Positions 47,050 to 57,393 of a stretch of 64,000 bases of DNA are shown one piece after another. The position numbers and the translations under genes are program-made. The notes beneath the pieces are model-generated. The model was not told the DNA's origin. It ran no database searches and saw only the letters and a list, made by a program, of their open reading frames with translations. The stretch covers positions 9,103,504 to 9,167,503 of the forward strand of contig NC_088298.1 of assembly GCF_032854445.1 (NCBI RefSeq), in the 5' to 3' direction. This DNA comes from Liolophura sinensis. Taxonomy: Eukaryota > Mollusca > Polyplacophora > Chitonida > Chitonidae. How positions within the stretch are numbered: the stretch's first letter is position 1; each line of letters opens with the position of its first letter.

Positions 47050-47382
47050 CTATTCCCTCTCTATAGCCATACCGCGATGAAGCGTCCCTTGTATTTCTTG
47101 AGCCTCTTGAACCAGGGCACACAAATGACAAAAGAAATGGATACACAAATCCCCGATGCACGATCCACTGATTCCTCTAGCGTTCCGAATCTTCCCACGA
47201 ACGCTAATCACGGCGATGATATCCGCGATCGGGATGAGATAACAGAGGCAACACAAGCAGCAGCTGTCACCGACAGCCTCCGCGTTCTTGCCGAACGTGT
47301 AACACGGGCAGAAGTAGGTTATGATGCACAGGCCACAGTTGTCGAAACATCCGCAGACTCCATGTTGCCAGTCCCCAGACAT
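47050..47382 (-). CDS. PLAC8-family cysteine-rich protein, copy 2
   Basis: This intact single-exon frame of 110 residues starts at the ATG at 47382 (A at -3). It is a clear paralogue of 38247-38576: the same order WQHG-CGCF-NCGLC-TYFCPCYTFGKNAE, then a cysteine cluster at 41-46, a hydrophobic segment (about 47-61), an Arg/Lys linker, and GSC-GD-C-CH-CALVQE. All N-terminal cysteines of copy 1 are present at +1 offset. The C-terminus GMAIERE matches copy 1 apart from one residue. Divergence is spread over the protein, so the duplication is not recent. PLAC8 proteins are small, cysteine-rich and membrane-associated; no specific function can be assigned. Both copies lie on the same strand, consistent with tandem duplication. 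A 186-codon antisense frame across this gene is a shadow. Confidence 0.9.
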   Translation of the reverse strand: MSGDWQHGVCGCFDNCGLCIITYFCPCYTFGKNAEAVGDSCCLCCLCYLIPIADIIAVISVRGKIRNARGISGSCIGDLCIHFFCHLCALVQEAQEIQGTLHRGMAIERE

Positions 47383-47569
47383 TTTGGTCGAAGATTTACT
47401 TCAGCCTTCCGGTTAAACGTAACGGACAGGACTTTCGGAACTTTCCGTAAGATCGCCGAGCGCACGATTCTGGCTTTAGCCTGTCAAAACGACAAAAAAA
47501 AAACCCAAGATGTAATTTTTTTCAAGAAATGATAGATTGATATAAAATTTACACGAAAAATACAGTTTT

Positions 47570-47790
47570 GTTATTTATTTGATTTTTGTTAACGCTGTAA
47601 ACATGGCTTTATCAAGATACGATGCATGTCGGTCATTTTTTTTTTTTTTGAGTGGAGGAAACTGGGGTGCCCGAGATAAACCACCGACCTTTGGTAAGTT
47701 ACTGACAAACTGTCCCCACATGTGACGTATAGATCTGTCTATCATATTTGTGGAAGACAAGCGGTCGTATGAGCACCATCAACTGTTTAT
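47570..47790 (-). mobile_element. SINE-like family F
   Basis: TTATTTATTTGATTTTTGTT tail, GGGGTGCCCGAGATAAACCA, GGTAAGTTACTGACAAACTG and CACATGTGACGTATAGATCT. Best copy of this body in the window. The tail is shared with family A, the body is not. Confidence 0.6.
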
Positions 47791-47795
47791 TGCCA

Positions 47796-47830
47796 CAAGG
47801 CTCCACAAGACTCCACAAGGCTCCACAAGC
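47796..47830. repeat. Short tandem repeat GGCTCCACAAGA
   Basis: Three near-perfect 10-11 bp units of CTCCACAAG. Confidence 0.8.
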
Positions 47831-48002
47831 AGTGAGAGCAGGGTAATCCCCTATCCATAGCCAGGTTTGATCCTAATCACAGCTCAGGGAAATGTTTTCA
47901 TGTTTTGTCTTCTTCTGACTACAGTTTTTGTTCAGTAATTCCTGAGAATGTGTCCAAAACACAAACCTAATGGGATAGAAAAAAACTAACCAAGTTCATT
48001 TA

Positions 48003-48135
48003 CGTAGGAAGATCTTCGGATGATTGTGGGGTTTCCCCTGTTTTCCTAGTTTACTCCCTCCATAGTGCTGGCCACCGTCGTATAAGTGAAATATTCTTCA
48101 GTGCGCGTAAAATAACAATCACATCAAATAAATGA
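48003..48135 (+). mobile_element. SINE family A 3' half
   Basis: GTAGGAAGATCTTCGGATGA, GTGCTGGCCACCGTCGTATA and ATTCTTCAGTGCGCG plus tail. Confidence 0.85.
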
Positions 48136-48159
48136 AATCAACATTTTTACGCTGACTTA

Positions 48160-48782
48160 AAGCTCTTCACGTTCGCTCTACGTCACTGCTACCACTAGAC
48201 AAGATCGACCCAAGTGACCTAGGCCTAGTTCAAAATGGCTGAACAATTTTTGCTAGTGTTGACAGTGTAGTAGGACACAGACCCCCATTACAACTTCCGT
48301 TTTTCGGTACGGTTTCGGTACGATTGTAGTTATGTGAATTTTAGGGTATAAAGTCTTTTTTTGCTTCCATTTTTTGGTGCACAAGTGCATGCTTGGTATT
48401 AAAATGCTGGAAACTGTCTAAACTTTGAGGAGGTATGAGCTTTATTGCTGAAAGTTTGAAATTCTGGGTGAGAGGACACAAGGTGTGAGGTAGTGATGAG
48501 GCTGCGAGTGACGTCCCCTTGGCGTTGCTAGGCACGCCTCCCAGCTGCCGGCATGGAAAGGTCCAGATTTTGACGGTCAACCTACGTCAAGATTTTTATG
48601 GCTTCTTTCTCACAGGCTGGGCCAGGTATGCACCAAAGCTTATTGGCCACGGAATGTTTGGGACTGAGCTGCAGCGCTAGACGTTAACATTGTCGCTTAT
48701 GGGAAATTAATGAAGGTCCGAGGCCTAGTAGCCTAAAGCGTAATTAGAGAGCGGCGCATGCGCTGCAAGGAGTATGGTGAGA
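48160..48782. mobile_element. Family E TIR element, longer copy
   Basis: The left end carries CGTTCGCTCTACGTCACTGC and ACCACTAGACAAGATCGACC with its outer tip lost. The right end GAGAGCGGCGCATGCGCTGC, AAGGAGTATGGTGAG is an intact inverted terminus. The interior (about 600 bp) has no transposase frame. Confidence 0.6.
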
Positions 48783-49064
48783 ATGAGGTCACAGCGGTCT
48801 ATGGTAAATACTTCTCCACTCACATGACCCTAAAACACAAACCTGGTGGCTATCTTAACTGACAGCCAAATTTGTCTGAAGGCGCAAGGTTACAGGTCAA
48901 TGAACTTCGGTTCGTGCTATTGCAAGAATGACACTATCGTCATTTATTGTCCTCATTCATTTATACACCGACTTATTTCCTCTGTGTTGAAAGCTATACT
49001 CAAACCGTGTTCACGACGTGATGACCGTGACGTTAATGGTTGGAAGATATTGGAGCCGCAGATG

Positions 49065-49315
49065 TACACTAAAAAAATATTCTGTTACATTTACATTATT
49101 TTTTCTACATGATGACAGAATATGTTGTGTTATTGATACAAACTACTGTGTTACGTGTAATAGACTTTTTCCATCAGAATGATTTTGTTGATGTGATAAG
49201 GGTATGGAATTGCACATAATATAATGCTTCTGTTACAGTAACAAACTCTATTCTGCAATCACTCAGACAAGATACTATTTTTATCAAATTTAACAGATTG
49301 TTTTTTAGAGTGTAT
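49065..49315. mobile_element. Family G MITE with TA ends
   Basis: The left end TACACTAAAAAAATATTCTG pairs with the reverse complement of the right end (TACACTCTAAAAAACAATCT). Both ends begin with TA. Internal CAATCACTCAGACAAG is shared, inverted, with the copies at 35207-35470 and 1-90. About 250 bp, non-coding. Confidence 0.72.
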
Positions 49316-50829
49316 ATCCTAAGTCAAAGACACGGCCGAACCACGCCGCCTCCGACAGCGGAATTCGAACCTGTGACATAGCAACCACGATGATTCATAT
49401 AGCTTTGAGTAATTCTTGCACAACTACTAAAACATGCGTGCAGATAACATTACATATAGGGTAGATAACTTCGATAATTGCTGCACGTAAAAATTCACAA
49501 AAACCCCTTATTCATTCGTGTCCTACACGAGTATTTCACCATATAAGCATAAGACGGGGAAAAAAACGGTTAGTACTAGCGCTGTGAGGGCAAGTCGAAA
49601 GTTGGAGGTATAGTGATAAACAATGTGAAAGTCAAAAGCTATTCATTTATTTATTAGCCATACACAAAACATTGCACTAGACAAAAGACAGGGCAAACTT
49701 AACATTTATCCTAAAGCCGATATTAGCTTCATTACCTTACCATCTCAATAATTAATAACGCTTGCTAACTGAGACATACTGAAAGTAAGCGGGATGATAG
49801 AAAAGTCTTCCACAAAGCACTCACAGCGGGTGATATCGCCGTGCCAGCTGGCCAAGCTGGGATATAGGCCTAACCTCGACTAGAAAGACAGCCTCTCCAG
49901 CTTGTACAACGCAACTCACGATGTCATTTTTAAGTATACGCGCTTGTTTAAAAAAAAAGAGATAACAATATTGATACCGGGACATCAATCTAGTGAAAAT
50001 ATATCTTTCCAATTTCCCTTCCCAAAATACTGACCATGCCGTTTTCAAGGTTGTGTTCTTAAAACTATGCTATCCGATATTTAAAGTCGATGGTTGTGCG
50101 ACATTTTTTACAGGGAAGCAGTCAACACCCTACCTCATTGAGCATGATATCCGCCTCCGTAGGCCTACATGCATAAAGTATGTCACACCACACACCAGGG
50201 CCCATATTATGGGCTCGGGAATATCGTGAAATAAGTAGCCCTGGATGACTACGGCACGCTCTTTCATATCGTGTAGTCATGGCTGGGTCTCTTTATCCTC
50301 GGTAGGAAGAATTGTAAAATTTCGGAAAGCAATCGATTACTAACCTACCACGCCCGCCCAGTCACTCCTTTACAATGCTTAGTGTCCTAGGGCACCTGAC
50401 TGTTAAAACCACAAGATGTCGATCATCCCAAAAGGTAAATATCCATCCATATTTATTAAAGTCCAACATCACCGCTCGCTTGTCATTTACGAAATGACCG
50501 CCATCTACACGACGCGCATGCGCCGACAGGCGGGTGGATACGAAACTATCCCTCCCTTCTAAAGCTAGTTATGATTTCCTTTTGTTGGTGAGCCCCGCAT
50601 TCCCGATTCGAATGCCTCCAGATATGCACATTTACCTCAGCAAATTATCGAACAACTGACGGCCCCTCTCTGTATGACACCAAGGTCACTATAAGATATC
50701 AGTCACGTAACACAGCTGTATCTTTTAAGTAAAATATAATGAAAGAAGTCCCTATTATAAAGTGGGTTAAAGACAATAATTTAACGTGGTTAATGTTTAT
50801 ACAGGGTTATTAATTTCTGTACCTACACT
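49316..50829. other. No identifiable feature apart from a tRNA-like trace
   Basis: On the minus strand near 49345-49385, CAGGTTCGAATTCCGCTG looks like a T-arm/B box, but no tRNA can be folded. The rest shows nothing. Confidence 0.4.
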
Positions 50830-51106
50830 CATGTATTCATGTGCTGTGTCATGTATTCATGTGCTGTGTCATGTATTCATGTGCTGTGTCATGTATTCAT
50901 GTATTGTGTCATGTATTCATGTATTGTGTCATATATTCATATGCTGTGTCATGTATTCATGTGCTGTGTCATGTATACATATGCTGTGTCATGTATTCAT
51001 GTGCAGTCATGTATTCATGTATTGTGTCATGTATTCATATGCTGTGTCATGTATTCATGTGCCGTGTCATGTATTCATGTGCTGTGTCATGTATTCATAT
51101 GCTGTT
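50830..51106. repeat. 20-bp minisatellite, about 14 copies
   Basis: CATGTATTCATGTGCTGTGT with ATTGTGT, ATATGCTG and GCCGTG variants. All plus frames stay open and give CIHVLCHVFMCCVMYS-type translations, an artefact of the 60-bp three-unit codon cycle. Confidence 0.95.
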
Positions 51107-52204
51107 TTCGTGAATCAGTGATCTGTTATCACATGCATAACAAGCCCTTTTTCGAACAATATTTGGCTTCTGTATGCTCCAAATCGTACATGGAAAAGTT
51201 ATATGTGACGAGTACTTCACATCTCTATAAACTGATCTACCACATCAAGTGTTTATGTTCAACAAGCATTTCGTCTTATTATGCCCGGCCCTCAACCTAT
51301 CCCCATCCACCTTCCCACCATCCCGCTTAGTGTACCCAGCACTGATTAAAAAAACATACCGTAAAACACAGAACATGCTTCGTGGCCTTTTAAATAATGT
51401 TAATGCTAGTCTTATTAAATTGTGCACGTTCTCTCGTTTGTATTAACAAACGATAATAAAATATGGTTGTAGAGGCACGCATCCGGCCGTATACATACAT
51501 ATACCCCAGGCCAACCTGATGCACCCTGTCAGGAGGAGGCCGACTTATCTCGACGCTACCCCCAGCGTCCTTGCTCGTACTGGTCAGGAGATATTCTGTT
51601 AAACAGTGGAATCAAAAATGTCCGCCGGTGTTGTAGAGAAATTTAACTGTGCAGTTCAGTATGTCCGATCAAAAAACATAACATTTTAAATGGTATTTAC
51701 CTGGTCAGTAGAACCCCAGGTCAGTCAGCTCACCTGTATTCACCTGAGTCTCCTCACTTCTCATTAACAGCGTCCCTTTGCCTTTCTAAATGACGTAGGC
51801 TCATCTGTTTTTTTTTTGCGAGGCAGCCGACCAACCAACCTGAACTCGCTCTCGGCCAATGTGAGTAGGTCACCACACAAACAGTCTTGCCTGATTCATT
51901 CAGTCACGTGACTCCCTTCTCATACCCCGTGAGAGAGGAGGCCTGTGCATCATCGCATTAATGTGTTTCCTCGGTCCGCGGCAATCTAGGCACGGGGCCA
52001 AAATAATCTATGCAGCAAACATTCCGCCATGGAGCGAACTCGCAACGTTTGACTTCCTGTAGGCTTTAGCATACGTCGGTTCATTTGATGCGCATATTTG
52101 TGCTGCTTGCAAACTTTTTATGGCTTTCGTTTTTACATTCAGCAAAGTGACTTTGCTAACTGACTAATTATTTGTATATATTTATATATATTTTAATTAA
52201 TTAA
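51107..52204. other. No identifiable feature
   Basis: Contains a small inverted repeat GACGCTACCCCCAGCGTC at about 51553. Otherwise nothing supported. Confidence 0.4.
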
Positions 52205-52372
52205 TTAATTTATTTATTTATTTGATTGTTGTTTTACGCCATACTCATGACTGATTTACTTATACCACGGCTGCCACATTGAATCAGACTGAGCCAGGGA
52301 GAAACCCACGACAGGTCGTCGGCGGACTTTCCCACATACTACCGGAGAAAAACCGGGCTTGAACTGGGCTTT
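52205..52372 (-). mobile_element. SINE family A, degenerate
   Basis: TTTATTTATTTGATTGTTGT tail, GAGAAACCCACGACAGGTCG and CGGGCTTGAACTGGGC. Confidence 0.8.
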
Positions 52373-52547
52373 TAGCAATCTTTATTTTAAATGCTTTATT
52401 GAATTTATGATTTAGACTGCGCAAATGCCCTTACCCCTACCTTCAACCGCTACCTCCAAGCGTGTATTTTCATAAAGGCACTGGGAGTGGGGAATTCTAC
52501 AAATTACCTGTCCATGACGGGTTTGAACCCGCGCGACCTCAATATAG

Positions 52548-52678
52548 GGCCTCCATGGCCGAGGCTGTTACGTGTGCCAGCACGGCGAGGTGATCCAGGA
52601 TCACCATAATGCTGCCCGCCGTCGTACAGGTGAAATATTCTTGAGTACAGCGTAAAATACACAAAAATAAGAAAATAC
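52548..52678 (+). mobile_element. SINE family A, internally deleted
   Basis: GGGCCTCCATGGCCGAGGCT head joined by GATCCAGGATCACCATAATG to the core and 3' part. Confidence 0.85.
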
Positions 52679-53558
52679 AATAAATAGTCTTTTGTGATCA
52701 TTTTTAATTTCTTCAGAAACAATACTTTCATAATCCAGTGCATATAATCATTAGCAAACATTTAAGCAGGGTAGGCGGAGGGTGGTTCGTGGCCTTTCTG
52801 ATTATAATGCCATTATTTTATATATATGTTTGTATGCTTGGATCTTTATGTCGTATTTAGCAATTTTTCACTCGTGTGCGACCGAGGAGTCATTAAAAGT
52901 GAGTATACGTAGTATAAAGTTTAAGCCCAAATTTATTTCCGTTATGAAATAAATATGGACACCTGTTAAGTCCTTGTTAAGAAAACGAAAGGAAAGTAAT
53001 ACATGCGAGAATAAAACATGGTGATAGGCTGGAGTTGCCTTTTTTTCCACTAAAGCACCCTCAGGATTTGAGCTTCAAACTACTGAAACGTCTTTGATGG
53101 CAACTGTAGATATGTCTGGGACCTGATATCTTTAACTGTATAAAGCTCAGTAGCAAAATATGCTCGGGTGGCTTTGACTTGCACCATTATAAATGTTATC
53201 GCAGAAACAGATACTGTCAGTAGGCATATATGTCTGCCGTCAATCACAGAGTCATTATAACCATATCATTCACTGTGAGCAGTTTGGTAGATTACCCGGA
53301 GCTGTAGAGCATTTACGCCGTCACTGGACGCCTTTCTCTCGGGCACCAGGTCAATTACAATAGACAATGTTAAAGGCATGGATTCCGGCGATGTTGTTCC
53401 CGGTACTTATGACTCAGTATCACAAGACACAATTAACTCTTGTCGGATTGCATAATGAGGCAGTTAAATGACATAGTATCACAATTGTGACTGACATCAC
53501 GTTACACAGGCTGCAGTGTTCACGAGCGAATGAATATATGAATGATTTTTTTTCTTTT
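52679..53558. other. No identifiable feature
   Basis: AT-rich sequence. Confidence 0.45.
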
Positions 53559-53742
53559 TTTATTTGATTGGTGTTTTACTCATGAATATTTCAGTAATAC
53601 GACGGCGGCCATCATCATAGTGGAAGGAAACCGGGTAGATTGCTGACAGATCTTCCCACGTATAGCCGGAGAGAAAGCCAGCATGAGATGGACTTGAACT
53701 CACAGTCACCGCGTTGGTGTGAGGCTCCTGCGTCATTGCGTA
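53559..53742 (-). mobile_element. SINE family A, partial
   Basis: TTATTTGATTGGTGTTTTAC tail, CCAGCATGAGATGGACTTGA and GTGAGGCTCCTGCGTCATTG; the A-box head is missing. Confidence 0.85.
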
Positions 53743-53774
53743 TATGCATATATACATGTATACATATGTACATA

Positions 53775-54232
53775 TTGTCTGTCTGTTTTCTCTATTTCTA
53801 TGTCTGTCCGCGGGTCTGTTTGTCTCTGTGTCTGTCTGTTTCTCTGTCTGTCTGTCTTTTCCCCTTTTTGTTTGTTTGTTCTCTCTCTATCTGTATGATT
53901 GTCTGTCTCTCTGTCTGTCTGTATGTCTGTCTGTGTCTCTATTAGTTTCTCTGTCTGTCTGTCTGCCTGTTTGATTGTCCGTTTTTTTCTGTTTGTCAGT
54001 TGTTTTCCGTTTCTCTCTGTGTTTGTCCATCTGTTTGCCTGTTTGCATATCTCTTTCTCTGCAGCCTGTTTGTTTATCGGTTTCTCTGTCTGTATATTTG
54101 TTTGTTTGTCTGTTTTTCTGTCTGTCCGTTTGTTTGTCTGTTTTTCTGTCTGTCCGTTTGTTTGTCGGTTTCTCTATCTGTCGGTTTGTCTGTATCACTA
54201 TCTATCTGTTTATTTGTCTTTTTCTCTGCCAT
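53775..54232. repeat. TCTG/TTTG-rich microsatellite tract
   Basis: Imperfect (TCTG)n, TCTGTTTG and TTTCTCTG repeats for about 460 bp. All frames on both strands remain largely open (Cys/Leu/Ser-rich or Asp/Arg/Gln-rich), so the frames here are artefacts. Confidence 0.92.
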
Positions 54233-54420
54233 TCAAAAATATATAAACGGATAAATTGCTTAAAACTTTGTGTAGTGGCTGGAAAATGGACCAAGCCATT
54301 AATTATAATCAGAGCCCGAATCCAAGAAGCTTGTAACGATTCCTCACCATTCCAAGAAGTTATTAAGTTATACACGGATATCAACAAAACTTTGTGCACG
54401 CCTTGGCCTGGGCACTAGCA

Positions 54421-56235
54421 CATCCTGGTGTAAGTTCGGATCAGTGAACATCCTGGTGTAAGTTCTGATATGTGGACATCCTGGTGTAAGTCCTGATCTG
54501 TGGATATCCTGGTGTAAGTCCTGATCTGTGGACATCCTGGTGTAAGTCCGAATCTGTGGACATCCTGGTGTAAGTCCCCATCTGTGGACATCCTGATGTA
54601 AGTCCTGATCTGTGGACATCCTGGTGTAAGTCCGAATCTGTGGACATCCTGGTGTAAGTCCCCATCTGTGGACATCCTGGTGTAAGTCCTGATCTGTGGA
54701 CATCCTGGTGTAAGTCCGTATCCGTGAACATCCTGGTGTAAGTCCGAATCTGTGGACACCCTGGTGTAAGTCCAGATCTGTGGACATCCTGGTTTCAGCC
54801 CTGATCTGTGGACATCCTGGTGTAAGTCCCCATCTGTGACTTCCTGGTGTAAGTCCGGATCTGTGGACATCCTGGAGTAAGTCCGAATCTGTGGACATCC
54901 TGGTGTAAGTCCCCATCTGTGGACATCCTGGTGTAAGTCCAGATCTATGGATATCCTGGTGTAAGTCCTGATCTGTGGACATCCTGGTGTAAGTCCGAAT
55001 CTGTGGACATCCTGGTGTAAGTCCTGATCTGTGGACATCCTGGTGTAAGTCCTGATCTGTGGACATCCTGGTGTAAGTCCGGATCTGTGGACATCCTGGA
55101 GTAAGTCCGAATCTGTGGACATCCTGGTGTAAGTCCCCATCTGTGGACATCCTGGTGTAAGTCCAGATCTATGGATATCCTGGTGTAAGTCCTGATCTGT
55201 GGACATCCTGGTGTAAGTCCGAATCTGTGGACATCCTGGTGTAAGTCCAGATCTGTGGACATCCTGGTGTAAGTCCTGATCTGTGGACATCCTGGTGTAA
55301 GTCCGTATCCGTGAACATCCTGGTGAAAGTCCGAATCTGTGGACACCCTGGTGTAAGTCCGAATCTGTGGACATCCTGGTGTAAGTCCGAATCTGTGGAC
55401 ATCCTGGTGTAAGTCCAGATCTATGGATATCCTGGTGTAAGTCCTGATCTGTGGACATCCTGGTGTAAGTCCGAATCTGTGGACATCCTGGTGTAAGTCC
55501 TGATCTGTGGACATCCTGGTGTAAGTCCGAATCTGTGGACACCGTGGTGTAAGTCCTGATCTGTGGACATCCTGGTGTAAGTCCGAATCTGTGGGCATCC
55601 TGGTGTAAGTCCTGATCTGTGGACATCCTGGTGTATGTCCTGATCTGTGGACATCCTGGTGTAAGTCCGAATCTGTGGACATCCTGATGTAAGTCTGAAT
55701 CTGTGGACATCCTGGTGTAAGTCCGTATCCGTGAACATCCTGGTGAAAGTCCGAATCTGTGGACATCCTGGTGTAAGTCCAGATCTGTGGACATCCTGGC
55801 GTAAGTCCGGATCTGTGGACATCCTGGAGTAAGTCCGAATCTGTGGACATCCTGGTGTAAGTCCCCATCTGTGGACATCCTGGTGTAAGTCCGGATCTGT
55901 GGACATCCTGGTGTAAGTCCGAATCTGTGGACATCCTGGTGTAAGTCCTGATCTGTGGACATCCTGGTGTAAGTCCGTATCCGTGAACATCCTGGTGAAA
56001 GTCCGAATCTGTGGACACCCTGGTGTAAGTCCGAATCTGTGAACATCCTGGTTTAAGTCCAGATCTGTGGACATCCTGGTGTAAGTCCGGATCTATGGAC
56101 ATCCTGGTGTAAGTCCTGATCTGTGGACATCCTGGAGTAAGTCCGGATTTGTAGACATCCTGGTGTAAGTCCTGATCTGTGAACACCCTTGTGTAAGTCC
56201 GGATTTGTTGACTTCCTGGTGTAAATTCGGATCCA
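54421..56235. repeat. 28-bp minisatellite, about 65 copies, open in all minus frames
   Basis: Unit CATCCTGGTGTAAGTCCGAA plus TCTGTGGA with a variable trinucleotide (CGA, TGA, CCC, AGA, GGA). Since 28 is not a multiple of three, each minus frame cycles through all three unit frames every 84 bp (28 residues) and none has a stop; the longest frame is 543 codons (54415-56046). Longer blocks recur, for example 54850-54975 and 55075-55195. No splice sites, signal peptide or unique flanking coding sequence support a protein. Confidence 0.95.
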
Positions 56236-56454
56236 GAAATCTTCAGAATGATTATTCACCTGTTTGTCAGATATATGCCTCTCTGTCACCAATTTAACCG
56301 AAACAATTATCAAGGGATTCGAATGAAATTTAGCGCACAAGTTGGCCTTTGGCTATCGGTTAATCTGTTAAATTTTGGTGGTTATCCGGATGAGGATCCG
56401 GATCGGGATCCATCAACTGTGCAAACGCGTTTAAATGTGATCACTGGGAGTTTC
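56236..56454. other. No identifiable feature
   Basis: Contains a short GGATGAGGATCCGGATCGGG repeat-like stretch at about 56388. Confidence 0.4.
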
Positions 56455-56545
56455 TGCTGCTTCCTTTCCGGTCATATATGGAAAGATATTACAGCAAATC
56501 GTAGGTTTCTCACCATAATGCTGACCACCGTCATCGGCGAAGGCG
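56455..56545 (+). mobile_element. SINE family A fragment
   Basis: GCTTCCTTTCCGGTCATATA, then TTTCTCACCATAATGCTGAC and CACCGTCAT. Confidence 0.7.
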
Positions 56546-56609
56546 TCCACATAACCCGTGTCCATGGTAGTGAATCAGTGCAGAATCTGATCTATCCATT
56601 TGTTTCTTG

Positions 56610-56935
56610 AACCGCGTCGGTGACAAAATGGTAAGACTATCCACCTCAAAGTTCGGAAACCCCGGGATCAATCCCGGGTTGGTCATATACCAAAGACTTC
56701 AAATAGTACTTGTTGCTGCCTCGTTTGGCACTCAGTACTGAGGGATTAGAGTGAGGTAACAGAATTGGTTGGCCCGGTGTCAGTATATACTATGATTGAT
56801 TGGGGTGTCATGTATGGTGTCGTCGACATGATACTTCAGTGATTTCAGCAGCACTTTGGTGGCATGGACAGGCCCTGTCACAAGAAGACACCGTATATGT
56901 ATACACACCTAAACTCCACGCATGCATATATGCAT
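56610..56935 (+). mobile_element. SINE family B
   Basis: CCCGGGATCAATCCCGGGTT head, TTGTTGCTGCCTCGTTTGGC, TTGGCCCGGTGTCAGTATAT and CACAAGAAGACACCGTATAT. The closest copy to a family B consensus here. Confidence 0.82.
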
Positions 56936-57057
56936 TGGCTTGTCTTTCTTGTCTAGTCTGCCGAAGGTCATTGGATTACCCAGGCTAGGAATTCCTCCAC
57001 CTAAAACCCTGATTGTCACCTATTTAAGTGAAAAAATCTCGAGCAGGGCAATAACAC

Positions 57058-57061
57058 CAAA

Positions 57062-57140
<79 letters not shown>

Positions 57141-57142
57141 AA
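57058..57142. repeat. (AAAT)n microsatellite
   Basis: About 21 uninterrupted AAAT units. Confidence 0.97.
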
Positions 57143-57199
57143 CATCTTCATTTATCTGTGACGCAGCCATGCAAGTGGCAAATTCGTGACCAGTTTAAG

Positions 57200-57380
57200 T
57201 TTATTTATTTATTTGATTGGTGTTTTACGCCGTACTCAAGAATATTTCACTTATACAACGGCGGCCAGCATTATGGTGGGTGGAAACCGGGCAGAGCCCT
57301 GGGGAAACCCACGACCATCCGCAGGTTGCTGGAAGACCTTCTCACGTACGGCCGGAGAGGAAGCCAGCATGAGCTGGACT
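57200..57380 (-). mobile_element. SINE family A, 5'-truncated, with perfect TSD
   Basis: Tail and core end abruptly at CCAGCATGAGCTGGACT. The 13-bp TSD TGACCAGTTTAAG is at 57187-57199 and 57381-57393, showing that truncation happened during insertion. Confidence 0.96.
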
Positions 57381-57393
57381 TGACCAGTTTAAG

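Noticed and set aside
46972-47532. 186-codon plus frame
   Set aside because: Antisense shadow of the PLAC8 copy 2 gene; its similarity to the antisense frame at 38295-38633 follows from conservation of the sense proteins.
50786-51330. CIHVLCHVFM repeat protein
   Set aside because: 20-bp minisatellite read in three frames; no gene context.
53640-54418. Overlapping Cys/Leu-rich and Asp/Arg-rich frames
   Set aside because: Products of the TCTG-rich microsatellite and adjacent SINE; several frames are open on both strands.
54415-56046. 543-codon minus-strand open frame as a giant repeat protein
   Set aside because: All three minus frames are open through the same 28-bp array; no splice, leader or unique coding flank singles one out.
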